Counted from the stretch's first letter, positions 15,578-23,582 are shown. The stretch is DNA of 26,824 bases from JBOFCO01 sp051646105 (GCA_051646105.1 JBOFCO010000027.1:1-26824), one strand, 5' to 3'. Notes: a model not told the origin generated them from the sequence alone. A program made the numbers and translations.

Positions 15578-16906
15578 TCATCCCAACACCCGTTCTGCCG
15601 CTGCGCCCAGACGCAGCAGGCGTTCCTCGGCCATCGGCAGGCCCATCAGCGACACGCCCACTGACGGGACACCCGACGGCAGGGTCAGCGCGCAGGCCCC
15701 CATCAGGTTGCCGATGCGGGTGTTGCGCAGGGCCAGCAGGTTTTCGGTGACGAAATAGGTCTCGTCGGCCAGCAGCCGTTCCGCATCGGGCGGCAGGTTC
15801 GGTGACGTGACCAGCAGCACGGCATCGTATGCGGCAGCCCTTGCCAGCCATTGAGCGCGCAGGTCGCGAAGCCGCCGCCATGCGGAAACATAATCCGCGC
15901 CGGAAAACGCAGCCCCGCCCCGGAACCGTTCCAGAATGCGGGGGAACATCTTTTCAGGGGCAGTTTCGATCACGTCGCGCCATGTGCCCCAGGCCTCGCA
16001 TCCGAACAGCGGCGGCGACAGTTTCATCGCCTCGGCCACCTCGGGCGCCTTTTCGTGTCGCAGGATTGCCCCCGCCTGTGAAAGCTGTTTCATCGCGGTT
16101 TCCAGCGCGCGGGCGGGGGCGTCGCGCAGGTCATCCTGCGCCACGGTGTCCAGCACCATGATCCGTGCGCCTTTCAGGCTGGCCGCTTCCAGATCGGCTG
16201 GCTTGCCGCCATCCAGCACCGCCAGAAGCTGCGCGGCATCCTCGACCGTGCGGGTCAGCGGGCCGATGGTGTCGAAAGCCTCGGCCAGCGGTACGACGCC
16301 TGTCAGCGGCAGGCGACCCGATGTGGTTTTCAGCCCGACCAGATCGTTCCAGCCCGCTGGCGTACGGACAGAGCCACCGGTATCCGATCCGATTGCCGCA
16401 GGTGCCAGACCAAAGGCGACAGAGGCCGCCGCGCCCGACGACGATCCCCCCGGCGCAGCTTTCGGATCATTGACGTTTGGGGGTGTCGCCGTGACCGGAT
16501 TCAGGCCAAGCCCGGAAAAAGCCAGTTCGGTCATATGGGTCTTGCCAAGGCAGACCAGCCCCTGAGCCGTGGCACGGAGCAGCACCTCGGCATCCCGGTC
16601 GGGGACGCGGCCCGACAGCAGCGCCGATCCGGCCTCGGTCGCAGTTCCCCCCGTGTCGAACAGGTCTTTCCAAGACAGCGGCACACCATCCAGCAAACCG
16701 CGACGCACGCCGTCGCGGGCGCGGGCCGCCGCCGCCCCTGCCTCTGCCTTTGCGCGGGGGGCGGTCATCCGCGCGTAGATGCGGCTGGCATCCGGGTGGC
16801 GCGCTGCGGCTTCCAGAAAAGCTTCTGTCAGTGCCACAGGGTCGATCCGCCCCGCGCCGATTCCCCGGCCCAGGTCCGATGCGCTTGTCTTCAGCCAATC
16901 CTGCAT
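15578..16906 (-). CDS. Amidase, amidase-signature family
   Basis: Serine hydrolase of 442 residues acting on an amide or related C-N bond. The Ser-cisSer-Lys triad is complete: Lys80 (PLSWKDLFD), Ser155 (APGGSSSGAA) and Ser179 (GSDTGGSVRTPA), with spacings of 75 and 24 as in fatty acid amide hydrolase. Start: ATG 16906 with AGGGGAGC at a good distance. A longer open frame upstream runs antisense through the ubiH-like gene and is not coding. It does not look like GatA in context (no gatB or gatC). The substrate cannot be read from sequence. It converges on the aldolase gene across 73 bases in which I see no strong terminator. Confidence 0.92.
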   Translation of the reverse strand: MQDWLKTSASDLGRGIGAGRIDPVALTEAFLEAAARHPDASRIYARMTAPRAKAEAGAAAARARDGVRRGLLDGVPLSWKDLFDTGGTATEAGSALLSGRVPDRDAEVLLRATAQGLVCLGKTHMTELAFSGLGLNPVTATPPNVNDPKAAPGGSSSGAAASVAFGLAPAAIGSDTGGSVRTPAGWNDLVGLKTTSGRLPLTGVVPLAEAFDTIGPLTRTVEDAAQLLAVLDGGKPADLEAASLKGARIMVLDTVAQDDLRDAPARALETAMKQLSQAGAILRHEKAPEVAEAMKLSPPLFGCEAWGTWRDVIETAPEKMFPRILERFRGGAAFSGADYVSAWRRLRDLRAQWLARAAAYDAVLLVTSPNLPPDAERLLADETYFVTENLLALRNTRIGNLMGACALTLPSGVPSVGVSLMGLPMAEERLLRLGAAAERVLG

Positions 16907-16986
16907 GATGCTCCCCTGTGGTTGCACGAAAGGGTAGCGACAGCGACGCGCATGGACAATCCCGCGCGGCGGCGCATAGTGACGGG

Positions 16987-18204
16987 ATGAAGATCGACAG
17001 CGACATTTTGATCGTCGGCGGCGGGCTGAATGGCCCGGTCCTGGCGCTTGCGCTTGCGCAGGCGGGGTTCGGCGTGACGCTGGTCGATGCGCTGCCCGCT
17101 GAAACGCGGGCTGATACCGGATTTGACGGGCGCGCCTATGCGCTGGCGCTGGGGTCGCAAAAGCTGCTGGCGGCGGTTGGGGTGTGGCCGCGTGTGGCAG
17201 CGGCTTCCCAGCCAATCACCGGCATTCGCACGGCGGATGGCAGCAGTGCGCTGCCCGTCACGCTTGGCTTTGACGCAGCAGAAATCGAAGATGGCGCGAT
17301 GGGTTTCATGGTCGAGGATCGGGTCCTGCGTCCCGCGTTGTTGGCCGCGATTGCGGAAGCCCCGGGGATTACCCATCTGGCCCCGGCAGAGGTGGTGGCG
17401 CAGGTCACAGGCCCGGGTCAGGTCGAAGTGACCCTGGCGGATGGGGCGCAATACCGTGCCCGCCTGTTGATCGGGGCGGACGGACGCGGCAGCGGCACAG
17501 CAGCGCGGGCAGGCATCCGCCGTGACACGCACGATTATGGACAGGTGGCCGTGGTCTGCGCCGTGACGCATGAACTGCCGCATGACGGCATCGCCTGGCA
17601 GGTGTTCCTGCCCGGCGGGCCGCTGGCAATGCTGCCGCTGAAGGGAAACCGTTCCGCAATGGTGTGGAGCACGCGGGAAGCCCATGCCCGCGATCTGCTG
17701 GCGCTGGACGATGCCGGTTTTGCCGCCGTTCTGTCGGATGCTTTCGGTGACCGTTCGGGCCAGTTGCAGACCGACAGCCCGCGCAGCAGCTATCCGCTTT
17801 CGCTGAGTCTTGCACAAAGCCATGTCGCTGACCGGCTGGCGCTGGTGGGGGATGCCGCCCATGGCGTGCACCCGGTGGCGGGGCAGGGGCTCAACCTTGG
17901 TCTGCGTGACGTGGCGGCGCTGGCAGAAGTTCTGGTAACAGCGCGGCGCCGGGGCGACGATATCGGCTCCTCCGTTGTGCTGGCTGACTATCAACGCTGG
18001 CGTCGGTTCGACAACACGTTGATGGCGCTGGGCATGGACAGCACTGTCAGGTTGTTTTCAAATGACAATCCGATCCTGCGGGCAGGGCGGGTGCTGGGGA
18101 TGGGGCTGGTCAACGCCCTGCCGCCCGTGCGCCGCGCCTTCATCCGGCAGGCCGCGGGGATCGCGGGCGAAGTGCCGCGCCTGATGCGCGGTCTGCCTCT
18201 CTGA
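16987..18204 (+). CDS. UbiH/UbiF/VisC-family FAD hydroxylase (ubiquinone biosynthesis type)
   Basis: Flavin monooxygenase, 405 residues, of the group that hydroxylates the ubiquinone ring. Seen: ILIVGGGLNGPVLALALA (8-25), FDGRAYALALGSQKLL, the DG motif LIGADGRGSG (161-170) and the GD motif LVGDAAHGVHPVAGQGLNLG (287-305), where HPxAGQG-N-G is the UbiH family signature. The start at 16987 is the ATG closest to the family N-terminus; the ribosome site is weak. It is divergent from the amidase and followed one base after its stop by bluB, suggesting one transcript. Which ring carbon it attacks (C1, C5 or C6) cannot be said. Confidence 0.92.
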   Translation: MKIDSDILIVGGGLNGPVLALALAQAGFGVTLVDALPAETRADTGFDGRAYALALGSQKLLAAVGVWPRVAAASQPITGIRTADGSSALPVTLGFDAAEIEDGAMGFMVEDRVLRPALLAAIAEAPGITHLAPAEVVAQVTGPGQVEVTLADGAQYRARLLIGADGRGSGTAARAGIRRDTHDYGQVAVVCAVTHELPHDGIAWQVFLPGGPLAMLPLKGNRSAMVWSTREAHARDLLALDDAGFAAVLSDAFGDRSGQLQTDSPRSSYPLSLSLAQSHVADRLALVGDAAHGVHPVAGQGLNLGLRDVAALAEVLVTARRRGDDIGSSVVLADYQRWRRFDNTLMALGMDSTVRLFSNDNPILRAGRVLGMGLVNALPPVRRAFIRQAAGIAGEVPRLMRGLPL

Positions 18205-18205
18205 C

Positions 18206-18829
18206 ATGGAATTTCCCGAAACGACGGCCGACAATCTGGAATGCCTGATGCGCTGGCGGCGCGATGTGCGGCATTTCCGGCGTGACCCGGTGCCGGAGGC
18301 GCTGTTGGCGCGTGTGCTGGCGCAGGTGGATCTTGCACCTTCGGTCGGGAACTGCCGTCCGTGGCGGTTGGTTCTGGTGCGCGATCCGGCCCGCCGCGCC
18401 GCGATCACAACCCTGTTCGAACAGGCAAACGCGCAGGCCGCGACGGGCTATGACGATGCCGTGCGTGCCGAATATCTGCGGCTGAAACTGGCGGGACTGC
18501 GTGAGGCTCCGGAACATCTGGCGGTGTTCACCCTGCCCGATCCCTCTGAAGGGCGCGGGTTGGGGCGCAAGACAATGCCGGAAACCTTGGGCCATTCCAC
18601 GGCCATGGCGATCCACACGATCTGGCTTGCGGCGCGGGCGTTGAACCTTGGGGTGGGCTGGGTTTCGATCCTCGATCCGCTGGCCGCCGCCCATGTTCTG
18701 GAGGTGCCGGAGAGCTGGCGCCTGACCGGCTATCTGTGCATCGGCTGGCCTGAAACGCAGGATGATACGCCGCTGCTGCACCGCGCGGGGTGGCAGGAAA
18801 ACACGACACCGCCGGTCTTGATGCGATAG
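18206..18829 (+). CDS. bluB: 5,6-dimethylbenzimidazole synthase
   Basis: Breaks FMNH2 with oxygen to make 5,6-dimethylbenzimidazole, the lower ligand of vitamin B12. Length 207 residues. BluB hallmarks of the nitroreductase fold are present: LMRWRRDVRHFRRDPV (14-29), LAPSVGNCRPWRLV (43-56), then the central PETLGHSTAMAIHTIWLAARALN and GVGWVSILDP, followed by GYLCIGWP. The ATG is one base after the TGA of the UbiH-type gene. No other cobalamin genes are in the window, and no cobalamin riboswitch is visible upstream. Confidence 0.94.
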   Translation: MEFPETTADNLECLMRWRRDVRHFRRDPVPEALLARVLAQVDLAPSVGNCRPWRLVLVRDPARRAAITTLFEQANAQAATGYDDAVRAEYLRLKLAGLREAPEHLAVFTLPDPSEGRGLGRKTMPETLGHSTAMAIHTIWLAARALNLGVGWVSILDPLAAAHVLEVPESWRLTGYLCIGWPETQDDTPLLHRAGWQENTTPPVLMR

Positions 18830-18917
18830 GCGGTCTTCGAAAACCGGCCCGCACCCCCCGCTATTCAACCTTTGTCCTCCATGCTAGCCTTTCCGGGCGA
18901 ACGGGAGGGAGGCTGTC

Positions 18918-20069
18918 ATGACCACATTGCTGATCGGAACCACCAAGGGGCTTTTTATCCTGCGGCCCGAGGGCGCGGAATGGTCCGTCAGTGGCCCGCA
19001 TTGTGACGGTTGGCCGATCAATCACGCCATTGCGGCACCGGGCGGCAAGACGATCTGGGCTGCCGGGGGTGGCGAATGGCAGGGCGCGGGTGTCTGGCGG
19101 TCGGATGATGGCGGCGCGACATGGACACTGTCGCTGCTGTCAAACGGCAAGCTTGATGAATGGCTGAACAACGATCCCGCGATGGCAGCCCAGTTCGGGA
19201 TGAAACCAAATCCCCCGGCACCCTTCACCGGCAAGGTCGAGGTTCTATGGTCGCTTGGTCGTGCGGGCGACCGTTTGCTTGCGGGCGGCAAGCCGGGAAT
19301 ACTGTTCGAAAGCACCGACAACGGCACGACGTGGGCCGAAGTTACCGGCCTGACCGGGCATGAAAGCCGCGAAGGCTGGGAGGCGGGGGGTGCTGGATTG
19401 GTGGTTCATACGATCGTCAGCGATCCGGACGATCCGCGCAAGACATGGGTCGGCATATCCGCCGCCGGGGTTTTCGCCACCGAAGACGGCGGCAAGACCT
19501 GGGACCGACGCAACCGTGTGTCCAATGCCGGCGCTGCCGCGCATCATGATCATGACCACAGACATGACCACCCGGAGCAGGAGGTGGGTTTGTGCGTGCA
19601 CAACATGGTGCGGTCGGGCGCTGGCCCCGGCGATCTGATGTATCAGCAGAACCACCACGGCGTGTTCCGCAGCGAAGATGGCGGGCGAAGCTGGACGGAC
19701 ATTTCCGAAGGTTTGCCCTCGCGCTATGGTTTCCCCATCGTTGTGCATCCACGCGATCCGCGCACCGCCTGGGTGATCCCGCTGAATGGCGATCAGGCGG
19801 GGCGCTTTCCGCCAGATGCCTCTGCCGCAGTCTGGCGTACCCGCGACGGCGGTGAAAGCTGGACCCGGCAGGACAAGGGGCTGCCCGCCAAGAACTGCTT
19901 CTTCACGGTGCTGCGGCAGGCAATGGCGGGCGACAGCGCCGAACCCGCGGGGGTCTATTTCGGCACCAATACCGGATCGGTCTTTGCCACGCGGGACGAA
20001 GGAGAGACATGGGTTGAAGCGGCAAAGCACCTGCCGCTGATCTTGGGTGTGGAAACCGTTCCTGCCTGA
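18918..20069 (+). CDS. Asp-box (BNR) propeller protein, sialidase-like fold, unknown function
   Basis: A 383-residue protein of the exo-alpha-sialidase/VPS10-like propeller type. Six Asp-box motifs are visible at about 62-69 (SDDGGATW), 132-139, 188-195, 252-259, 308-315 and 358-365, so a six-bladed or larger propeller is likely. It has no signal peptide and should be cytoplasmic. No sialidase Arg triad or FRIP motif is obvious, so enzyme activity should not be assumed. An unusual His/Asp cluster, HHDHDHRHDH, lies at 209-218 between blades. A very good GGGAGGGAGG ribosome site is at 18902-18911. It converges on the CoA-binding protein gene with 18 bases between the stops. Confidence 0.85.
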   Translation: MTTLLIGTTKGLFILRPEGAEWSVSGPHCDGWPINHAIAAPGGKTIWAAGGGEWQGAGVWRSDDGGATWTLSLLSNGKLDEWLNNDPAMAAQFGMKPNPPAPFTGKVEVLWSLGRAGDRLLAGGKPGILFESTDNGTTWAEVTGLTGHESREGWEAGGAGLVVHTIVSDPDDPRKTWVGISAAGVFATEDGGKTWDRRNRVSNAGAAAHHDHDHRHDHPEQEVGLCVHNMVRSGAGPGDLMYQQNHHGVFRSEDGGRSWTDISEGLPSRYGFPIVVHPRDPRTAWVIPLNGDQAGRFPPDASAAVWRTRDGGESWTRQDKGLPAKNCFFTVLRQAMAGDSAEPAGVYFGTNTGSVFATRDEGETWVEAAKHLPLILGVETVPA

Positions 20070-20087
20070 AGTCTGCGTATAGAGGCG

Positions 20088-20537
20088 TTATTCCCGCCAC
20101 ACACCAAGGCGCGGGATTTCGATTGCCGGGCAGCGGTTTTCGACCACGGCCACGCCTTTGGCCCGTGCGGCGCTTGCCGCCGCCTCGTTGCGGATGCCAA
20201 GCTGCATCCACACGGTTTTCAACCCCGGAAGATGGGCAAGGGCATCCTCGACCACCGGCGGCACGTCCTCTGACCGGCGAAAGATGTCGACCATATCCAC
20301 GCCTTCTTCTGGCGCGATGTCAGCCAGCGAGGCGCGTACGGTTTCGCCAAGCGCCTGCTGCCCTGCCTGTCCCGGATTGACCGGGATCACCCGGTAGCCG
20401 CAGGATTTCAGGAAAGCCGCGACCGAATGGCTGGGCCTGTCGGGCCGGGGTGACCAGCCGACAAGGGCGATGGTGTTGGTGCCGCGCAGGATTTCCGCGA
20501 TGCGGGCGTCGGGTGTATCTGTGGGATGCTGTGCCAT
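20088..20537 (-). CDS. CoA-binding domain protein (YccU-like)
   Basis: Small Rossmann-fold protein, 149 residues, of the CoA_binding_2 family. Seen: IALVGWSPRPDRPSHSVAAF (23-42) for the nucleotide loop, YRVIPVNPGQ, VDMVDIFRRSEDVP and VWMQLGIRNEAA, all in the family order. The ATG at 20537 was chosen. An ATG four codons earlier (20549) is equally in frame, and neither has a strong ribosome site. The biological role of the family is unsettled. It lies 170 bases after the RlmB-like gene on the same strand, with terminator-like hairpins between, so it is probably transcribed on its own. Confidence 0.88.
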   Translation of the reverse strand: MAQHPTDTPDARIAEILRGTNTIALVGWSPRPDRPSHSVAAFLKSCGYRVIPVNPGQAGQQALGETVRASLADIAPEEGVDMVDIFRRSEDVPPVVEDALAHLPGLKTVWMQLGIRNEAAASAARAKGVAVVENRCPAIEIPRLGVWRE

Positions 20538-20551
20538 GGTCCCGATCATAT

Positions 20552-20583
20552 CCGAGGAAAAGGCCCGGACCAAGTGCGGTCCG
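20552..20583 (-). terminator. Possible terminator on the minus strand upstream of the CoA-binding gene
   Basis: Read on the minus strand: CGGACC (20583-20578), loop GCACTT, GGTCCG (20571-20566), then GGCCTTTTCC. The stem is a perfect 6 bp but four bases separate it from a short T run. It may be a second stop for rlmB transcripts, or an unrelated hairpin close to the promoter of the CoA-binding gene. Confidence 0.35.
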
Positions 20584-20611
20584 AGCCCAAGTTGCGGAAC
20601 GAGGGACAGTA

Positions 20612-20642
20612 GGAAAAACACGGAAGTTCCGGTCCCGTGTCC
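20612..20642 (-). terminator. Rho-independent terminator candidate after the RlmB-like gene
   Basis: On the minus strand ACACGG (20640... reading ACACGG at 20640-20635), an 11-base loop and CCGTGT (20623-20618) are followed immediately by TTTT and CC. The stem is 6 bp. It lies about 65 bases after the stop of the methyltransferase gene, which it would end. Confidence 0.5.
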
Positions 20643-20706
20643 CTTCATAGCTAGGGCAGCGCGGACGGGATTGAAGACCCCGTCGCAAAGCTGTGATCGG
20701 CAGGTG

Positions 20707-21495
20707 TCAGGTCCCGGCTGCTCTGTTTGCTGCCGCATATAGCGAAACGGCGGCGGCATTGGACACGTTCAGCGATCCGAAAGCCCCCGCAAAAGGTATG
20801 CGCACAAGGTGATCGCAGGTGTCGCGGGTTTTTTCGCGAAGACCGGGCCCTTCGGCCCCCAGCACCAGCACCACCGGGCGTGTTCCGCAGGCAGCAAGCC
20901 CTTCGGCCAGCGACATTTCGGCTTCTCCGGCCAGACCAAGCAGCATGAAGCCCATGTCGCGCAACTCTTCCAGCGCGTCGGCCAGATTGCGGACGCGGAA
21001 ATAGGGCTGCCGTTCCAGCGCGCCCGAGGCCGTCTTGGCCAGTGCGCCGGTTTCGGGCGCGGAATGGTGCAGGGGGGCGATCACCGCCCGCGCGCCGAAC
21101 ACCTCGGCTGACCGCAGGACAGCCCCGACATTGTGCGGATCCGTGACCCGGTCCAGCGCCACGACGATCCCTGCCCCTGGTCCAGTGGCGCAGGTATCGG
21201 CAAAACCGCCCCAGTTCAGCGGCTTCACCTCGACCGCAGCACCCTGATGCACCGATCCGTCATCAATCGGCACTTCGAAACGGCGCGGATCGGCGATTTC
21301 GGGGATGATGCCTGCCTCGGCAATCGCCTCTGCCAGCTTGTCATGTGCGTTCTTGGTGACCACCAGCCGCAGTTTTTCGCGTGCCGGATTCACCAGCGCG
21401 TCCCGCACTGCATGCAGACCGAAAAGCCAGACGGTTTCCGCCGCTGCCGCCCGCCGCGCCCGTTCCTTGTCTATCACCCAATCCGGTTTCTTCAT
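20707..21495 (-). CDS. rlmB: TrmH-family (SPOUT) rRNA 2'-O-methyltransferase, RlmB-like
   Basis: Methylates the 2'-OH of a guanosine, in RlmB G2251 of 23S rRNA. Length 262 residues. A substrate-binding N-domain (LFGLHAVRDALVNPAREKLRLVV, about 24-46) precedes the knotted SPOUT domain with its three motifs: LDRVTDPHNVGAVLRSAEVF (114-133), VLVLGAEGPGLR and IPFAGAFGSLNVSNAAAV. The start at 21495 has GGAGGGAAGG upstream. A longer open frame adds 26 residues without family similarity. It is divergent from a tRNA gene 133 bases away. Confidence 0.92.
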   Translation of the reverse strand: MKKPDWVIDKERARRAAAAETVWLFGLHAVRDALVNPAREKLRLVVTKNAHDKLAEAIAEAGIIPEIADPRRFEVPIDDGSVHQGAAVEVKPLNWGGFADTCATGPGAGIVVALDRVTDPHNVGAVLRSAEVFGARAVIAPLHHSAPETGALAKTASGALERQPYFRVRNLADALEELRDMGFMLLGLAGEAEMSLAEGLAACGTRPVVLVLGAEGPGLREKTRDTCDHLVRIPFAGAFGSLNVSNAAAVSLYAAANRAAGT

Positions 21496-21587
21496 GCTGC
21501 GCCTTCCCTCCGGTCTGCCTTGAATGGCCCTGATATCTGCGCCGTGCAAGCGCAAAGCAGGTGCCATCATCACGCTGGATTTTCGCC

Positions 21588-21616
21588 TTGACGCATCTGG
21601 GGGCGTTGGCTAAGCA
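21588..21616 (+). promoter_or_regulatory. Possible tRNA promoter
   Basis: TTGACG (21588-21593) with CC before it, 17 bases, then TAAGCA (21611-21616). The -35 is close to the alphaproteobacterial CTTGAC consensus but the -10 is poor. Transcription would start near 21623, just before the tRNA 5' end at 21629. Confidence 0.4.
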
Positions 21617-21628
21617 GCCCGACATGGC

Positions 21629-21712
21629 GGGCGACGAGCTGCAAGGTGCGGCAGGGGACTGTAACTCCCCCGGGGCGACCCACGCCTGGTTCGATTCCAG
21701 GGTCGCCCACCA
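21629..21712 (+). tRNA. Class II tRNA with anticodon GUA (tRNA-Tyr by anticodon), unusual core
   Basis: Folds by eye into a full cloverleaf. Acceptor GGGCGAC (21629-21635) pairs perfectly with GTCGCCC (21702-21708), discriminator A, encoded CCA (21710-21712). The T arm CCTGG-TTCGATT-CCAGG has a perfect 5-bp stem. The anticodon stem GGGGA/TCCCC surrounds loop CTGTAAC, so the anticodon is GTA (21661-21663). The 14-base variable region (21671-21684) can form a short stem, as expected for bacterial tRNA-Tyr. Odd: the D loop is only 7 bases (CAAGGTG), and G8, C14 and G21 replace the near-universal U8, A14 and A21; position 38 is C rather than A. It may be the genuine tRNA-Tyr, a diverged extra copy, or a tRNA-like RNA. 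Confidence 0.72.
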
Positions 21713-21746
21713 TTTCCATCAAATTCGTAACGACAATTTTCCCTGT

Positions 21747-21776
21747 GCGCCGCAAAGTTGAGACTTTGCGATGCGC
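21747..21776. other. Strong hairpin between tRNA and arginase genes
   Basis: CGCAAAGT (21751-21758), loop TGAG, ACTTTGCG (21763-21770) is a perfect 8-bp stem. GCGC (21747-21750) and GCGC (21773-21776) extend it by 4 bp across a two-base AT bulge. Neither strand has a T run after it, so it is not a textbook terminator. It lies 34 bases after the tRNA CCA and 39 bases after the arginase stop and may stop or protect either transcript. Confidence 0.55.
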
Positions 21777-21815
21777 CACGCGGAATATCCAAGCCTTTCC
21801 CGCGCAGACGCGCAG

Positions 21816-22742
21816 TCAGCCGAAACTACGGGTCGGGCGGTCAAAGACCTTGCGGCCCATCAGACTGCCGACCAGATCGACCATCAGCTTTGCCGTACGG
21901 CCGCGCTCGTCAAGGAACGGGTTCAACTCGACCAGGTCGAGAGAGGTGACCAGGCCGCTTTCGTGCAGCAGTTCCATGACCAGATGCGCCTCGCGGAATG
22001 TGGTGCCGCCGGGAACTGTGGTGCCAACCGCGGGGGCGATGGACGGATCAAGAAAGTCGACATCCAGCGACACATGCAGCAGGCCGTTGGCTGCGCGGAC
22101 ATTTTCCAGAAATTCCCGCAGCGGCGCGACGATGCCGCGCTCGTCAAGTACACGCATGTCGTTGATGGCTATGTCGTGATCCAGCAGTGCGGCATGTTCC
22201 GCCGGATCGACAGAGCGGATGCCGAACAGGCAGATGCGTTCGGCCGGGATTGGGGCCGGAAAGCGTGGAAAGGCATCGAAACCGTCGCGGCCGGCAATAT
22301 AGGCGACCGGCGTACCATGCAGGTTGCCCGACTGGGTCGTCAGTGGCGTATGGAAATCGGAATGCGCGTCGAGCCACAGCAGGAACAAGGGGCGGCCCAG
22401 TGTTTCGGCATGGGCGGCAACACCGGCGACCGATCCAAGCGCAAGTGAGTGATCGCCGCCCATGATGATGGGGAAGCCGCCTGTCATTGCGGATCGGGTG
22501 GCATGGGCCAGCGCTTCGGTCCAGCCAAGCGTTTCGGGCAGGGAATGCACGGCCGGGTTGGAACAGGTCACCGCAGGAAGATCGGCAAGCACCAGATCGC
22601 CATGGTCGGTTACGGTATGGCCAAGATCACGCAGGGTCTGGGCGATGCCGGCCACGCGATAGGCCGCGGGTCCCATCAGGCAACCGGGGCGGCGCTGGCC
22701 GCTGTCGATGGGCGCGCCGATCAGGATGCAGTTACGGGACAT
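21816..22742 (-). CDS. rocF: Arginase
   Basis: Manganese enzyme of the ureohydrolase family, splitting L-arginine to ornithine and urea. Length 308 residues. Metal ligands are all in place: His98 in GGDHSLALG, Asp125, His127 and Asp129 in WLDAHSDFHT, Asp227 and Asp229 in SLDVDFLDPS. The N-terminal GAPIDSGQRRPG and the substrate loop SGNLHGTPVAYI favour arginase over agmatinase. It has a GAAAGG ribosome site. It follows the CysQ-like gene on the same strand by 59 bases and may share its transcript. Confidence 0.94.
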   Translation of the reverse strand: MSRNCILIGAPIDSGQRRPGCLMGPAAYRVAGIAQTLRDLGHTVTDHGDLVLADLPAVTCSNPAVHSLPETLGWTEALAHATRSAMTGGFPIIMGGDHSLALGSVAGVAAHAETLGRPLFLLWLDAHSDFHTPLTTQSGNLHGTPVAYIAGRDGFDAFPRFPAPIPAERICLFGIRSVDPAEHAALLDHDIAINDMRVLDERGIVAPLREFLENVRAANGLLHVSLDVDFLDPSIAPAVGTTVPGGTTFREAHLVMELLHESGLVTSLDLVELNPFLDERGRTAKLMVDLVGSLMGRKVFDRPTRSFG

Positions 22743-22801
22743 GGTGGTACCTTTCAGTCGGGTCCGTTCAGCCTTGCCCGATCACTATTCCCGCTTGGCG
22801 C

Positions 22802-23581
22802 TCAGGCCGCAAGTCGGGTGCGCATGGCACCATGCAGGGAAGGGTTCGCAGCGAGCACCCCGTTGGATCGGGGATAGACGGCATTGAAGGCCAAAGTCGC
22901 GCCTGTACAATCCGTGACTTTTGCCCCCGCCGCGCTGAGGATCAGTGACGCTGCGGCACTGTCCCATTCCCAGACCTTGCCGAAGCTGAGCACGGCATCG
23001 GCGCTGCCATCGGCCACGCGGCACATCCGCCAGGCCAGCGATGCGTTGAACATCCGTTCGAATATCGGCACCGGACCGGACCAGTGCTGCGCGCCAAGTG
23101 CCGATGAATTGGCGTAAAGCCGTGCGCCTTCGGCATCGGCATGGGCAGAAGGGGCGATCGGGCTGCCGTTGCAGGTGGCTGGCCCGTCGGCAGTGGCGGC
23201 ATAAAGCAGGTCAAGCAGCGGCAGATAGACCACGGCAGCGGTGATCCTGCCGCCGTCGGCCACGGCAAGCGCATGGGCGAACCCCTTTTCCCCGGCGACA
23301 AAGGCGCGGGTGCCGTCGATGGGATCGGTGATGAAAACCCGGTCATGGTTCAGGCGGGCTGCGTCATCCTCTGTCTCTTCCGACAGCCAGCCATAATCGG
23401 GGCGCGCCCTGCGCAGTGTTTCGGACAACATGCGATCTATCGCCAGATCGGCCTCTGTCACCGGGCCGGCACCTTCGCCCTTTTCCCAGACCTGCGGATC
23501 CTGCCGCCAGTACTTGCGCGCGATGTCGCCAGCGGCATGGGCGGCCTCTGTCAGCAGGGCAAGGTCGTCTGCCTGCGACAC
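22802..23581 (-). CDS. Inositol monophosphatase-family phosphatase, CysQ-like
   Basis: Mg-dependent, lithium-sensitive type phosphatase of 259 residues, probably acting on 3'(2'),5'-bisphosphate nucleotide or an inositol phosphate. Motifs: GPVTEADLAID (39-49), GWLSEET with Glu68-Glu69 (64-70), ITDPIDGTRAF with Asp86 and Asp89 (84-94) and WEWDSAAASLIL with Asp207. The start is GTG at 23581, one base after the pmbA TGA, so translation is coupled. A CysQ next to a PmbA/TldE protein is a common Rhodobacteraceae layout as far as I recall. The exact substrate is not shown. Confidence 0.9.
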   Translation of the reverse strand: MSQADDLALLTEAAHAAGDIARKYWRQDPQVWEKGEGAGPVTEADLAIDRMLSETLRRARPDYGWLSEETEDDAARLNHDRVFITDPIDGTRAFVAGEKGFAHALAVADGGRITAAVVYLPLLDLLYAATADGPATCNGSPIAPSAHADAEGARLYANSSALGAQHWSGPVPIFERMFNASLAWRMCRVADGSADAVLSFGKVWEWDSAAASLILSAAGAKVTDCTGATLAFNAVYPRSNGVLAANPSLHGAMRTRLAA

Positions 23582-23582
23582 G

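Noticed and set aside
18206..18829. General nitroreductase instead of BluB
   Set aside because: The combination of RWRRDVRHF, APSVGNCRPWR and GVGWVSILDP is specific to the BluB branch of this fold.
21570..21779. 69-codon minus-strand frame reading GDPGIEPGVGRPGG
   Set aside because: It lies across the tRNA gene. This kind of peptide is a known false gene arising from antisense tRNA sequence.
21629..21815. Permuted two-piece tmRNA
   Set aside because: The 3' end with TTCGATT and CCA fits, but a true anticodon arm is present and no tag reading frame ending in ALAA, or any second RNA piece, fits in the space up to arginase.
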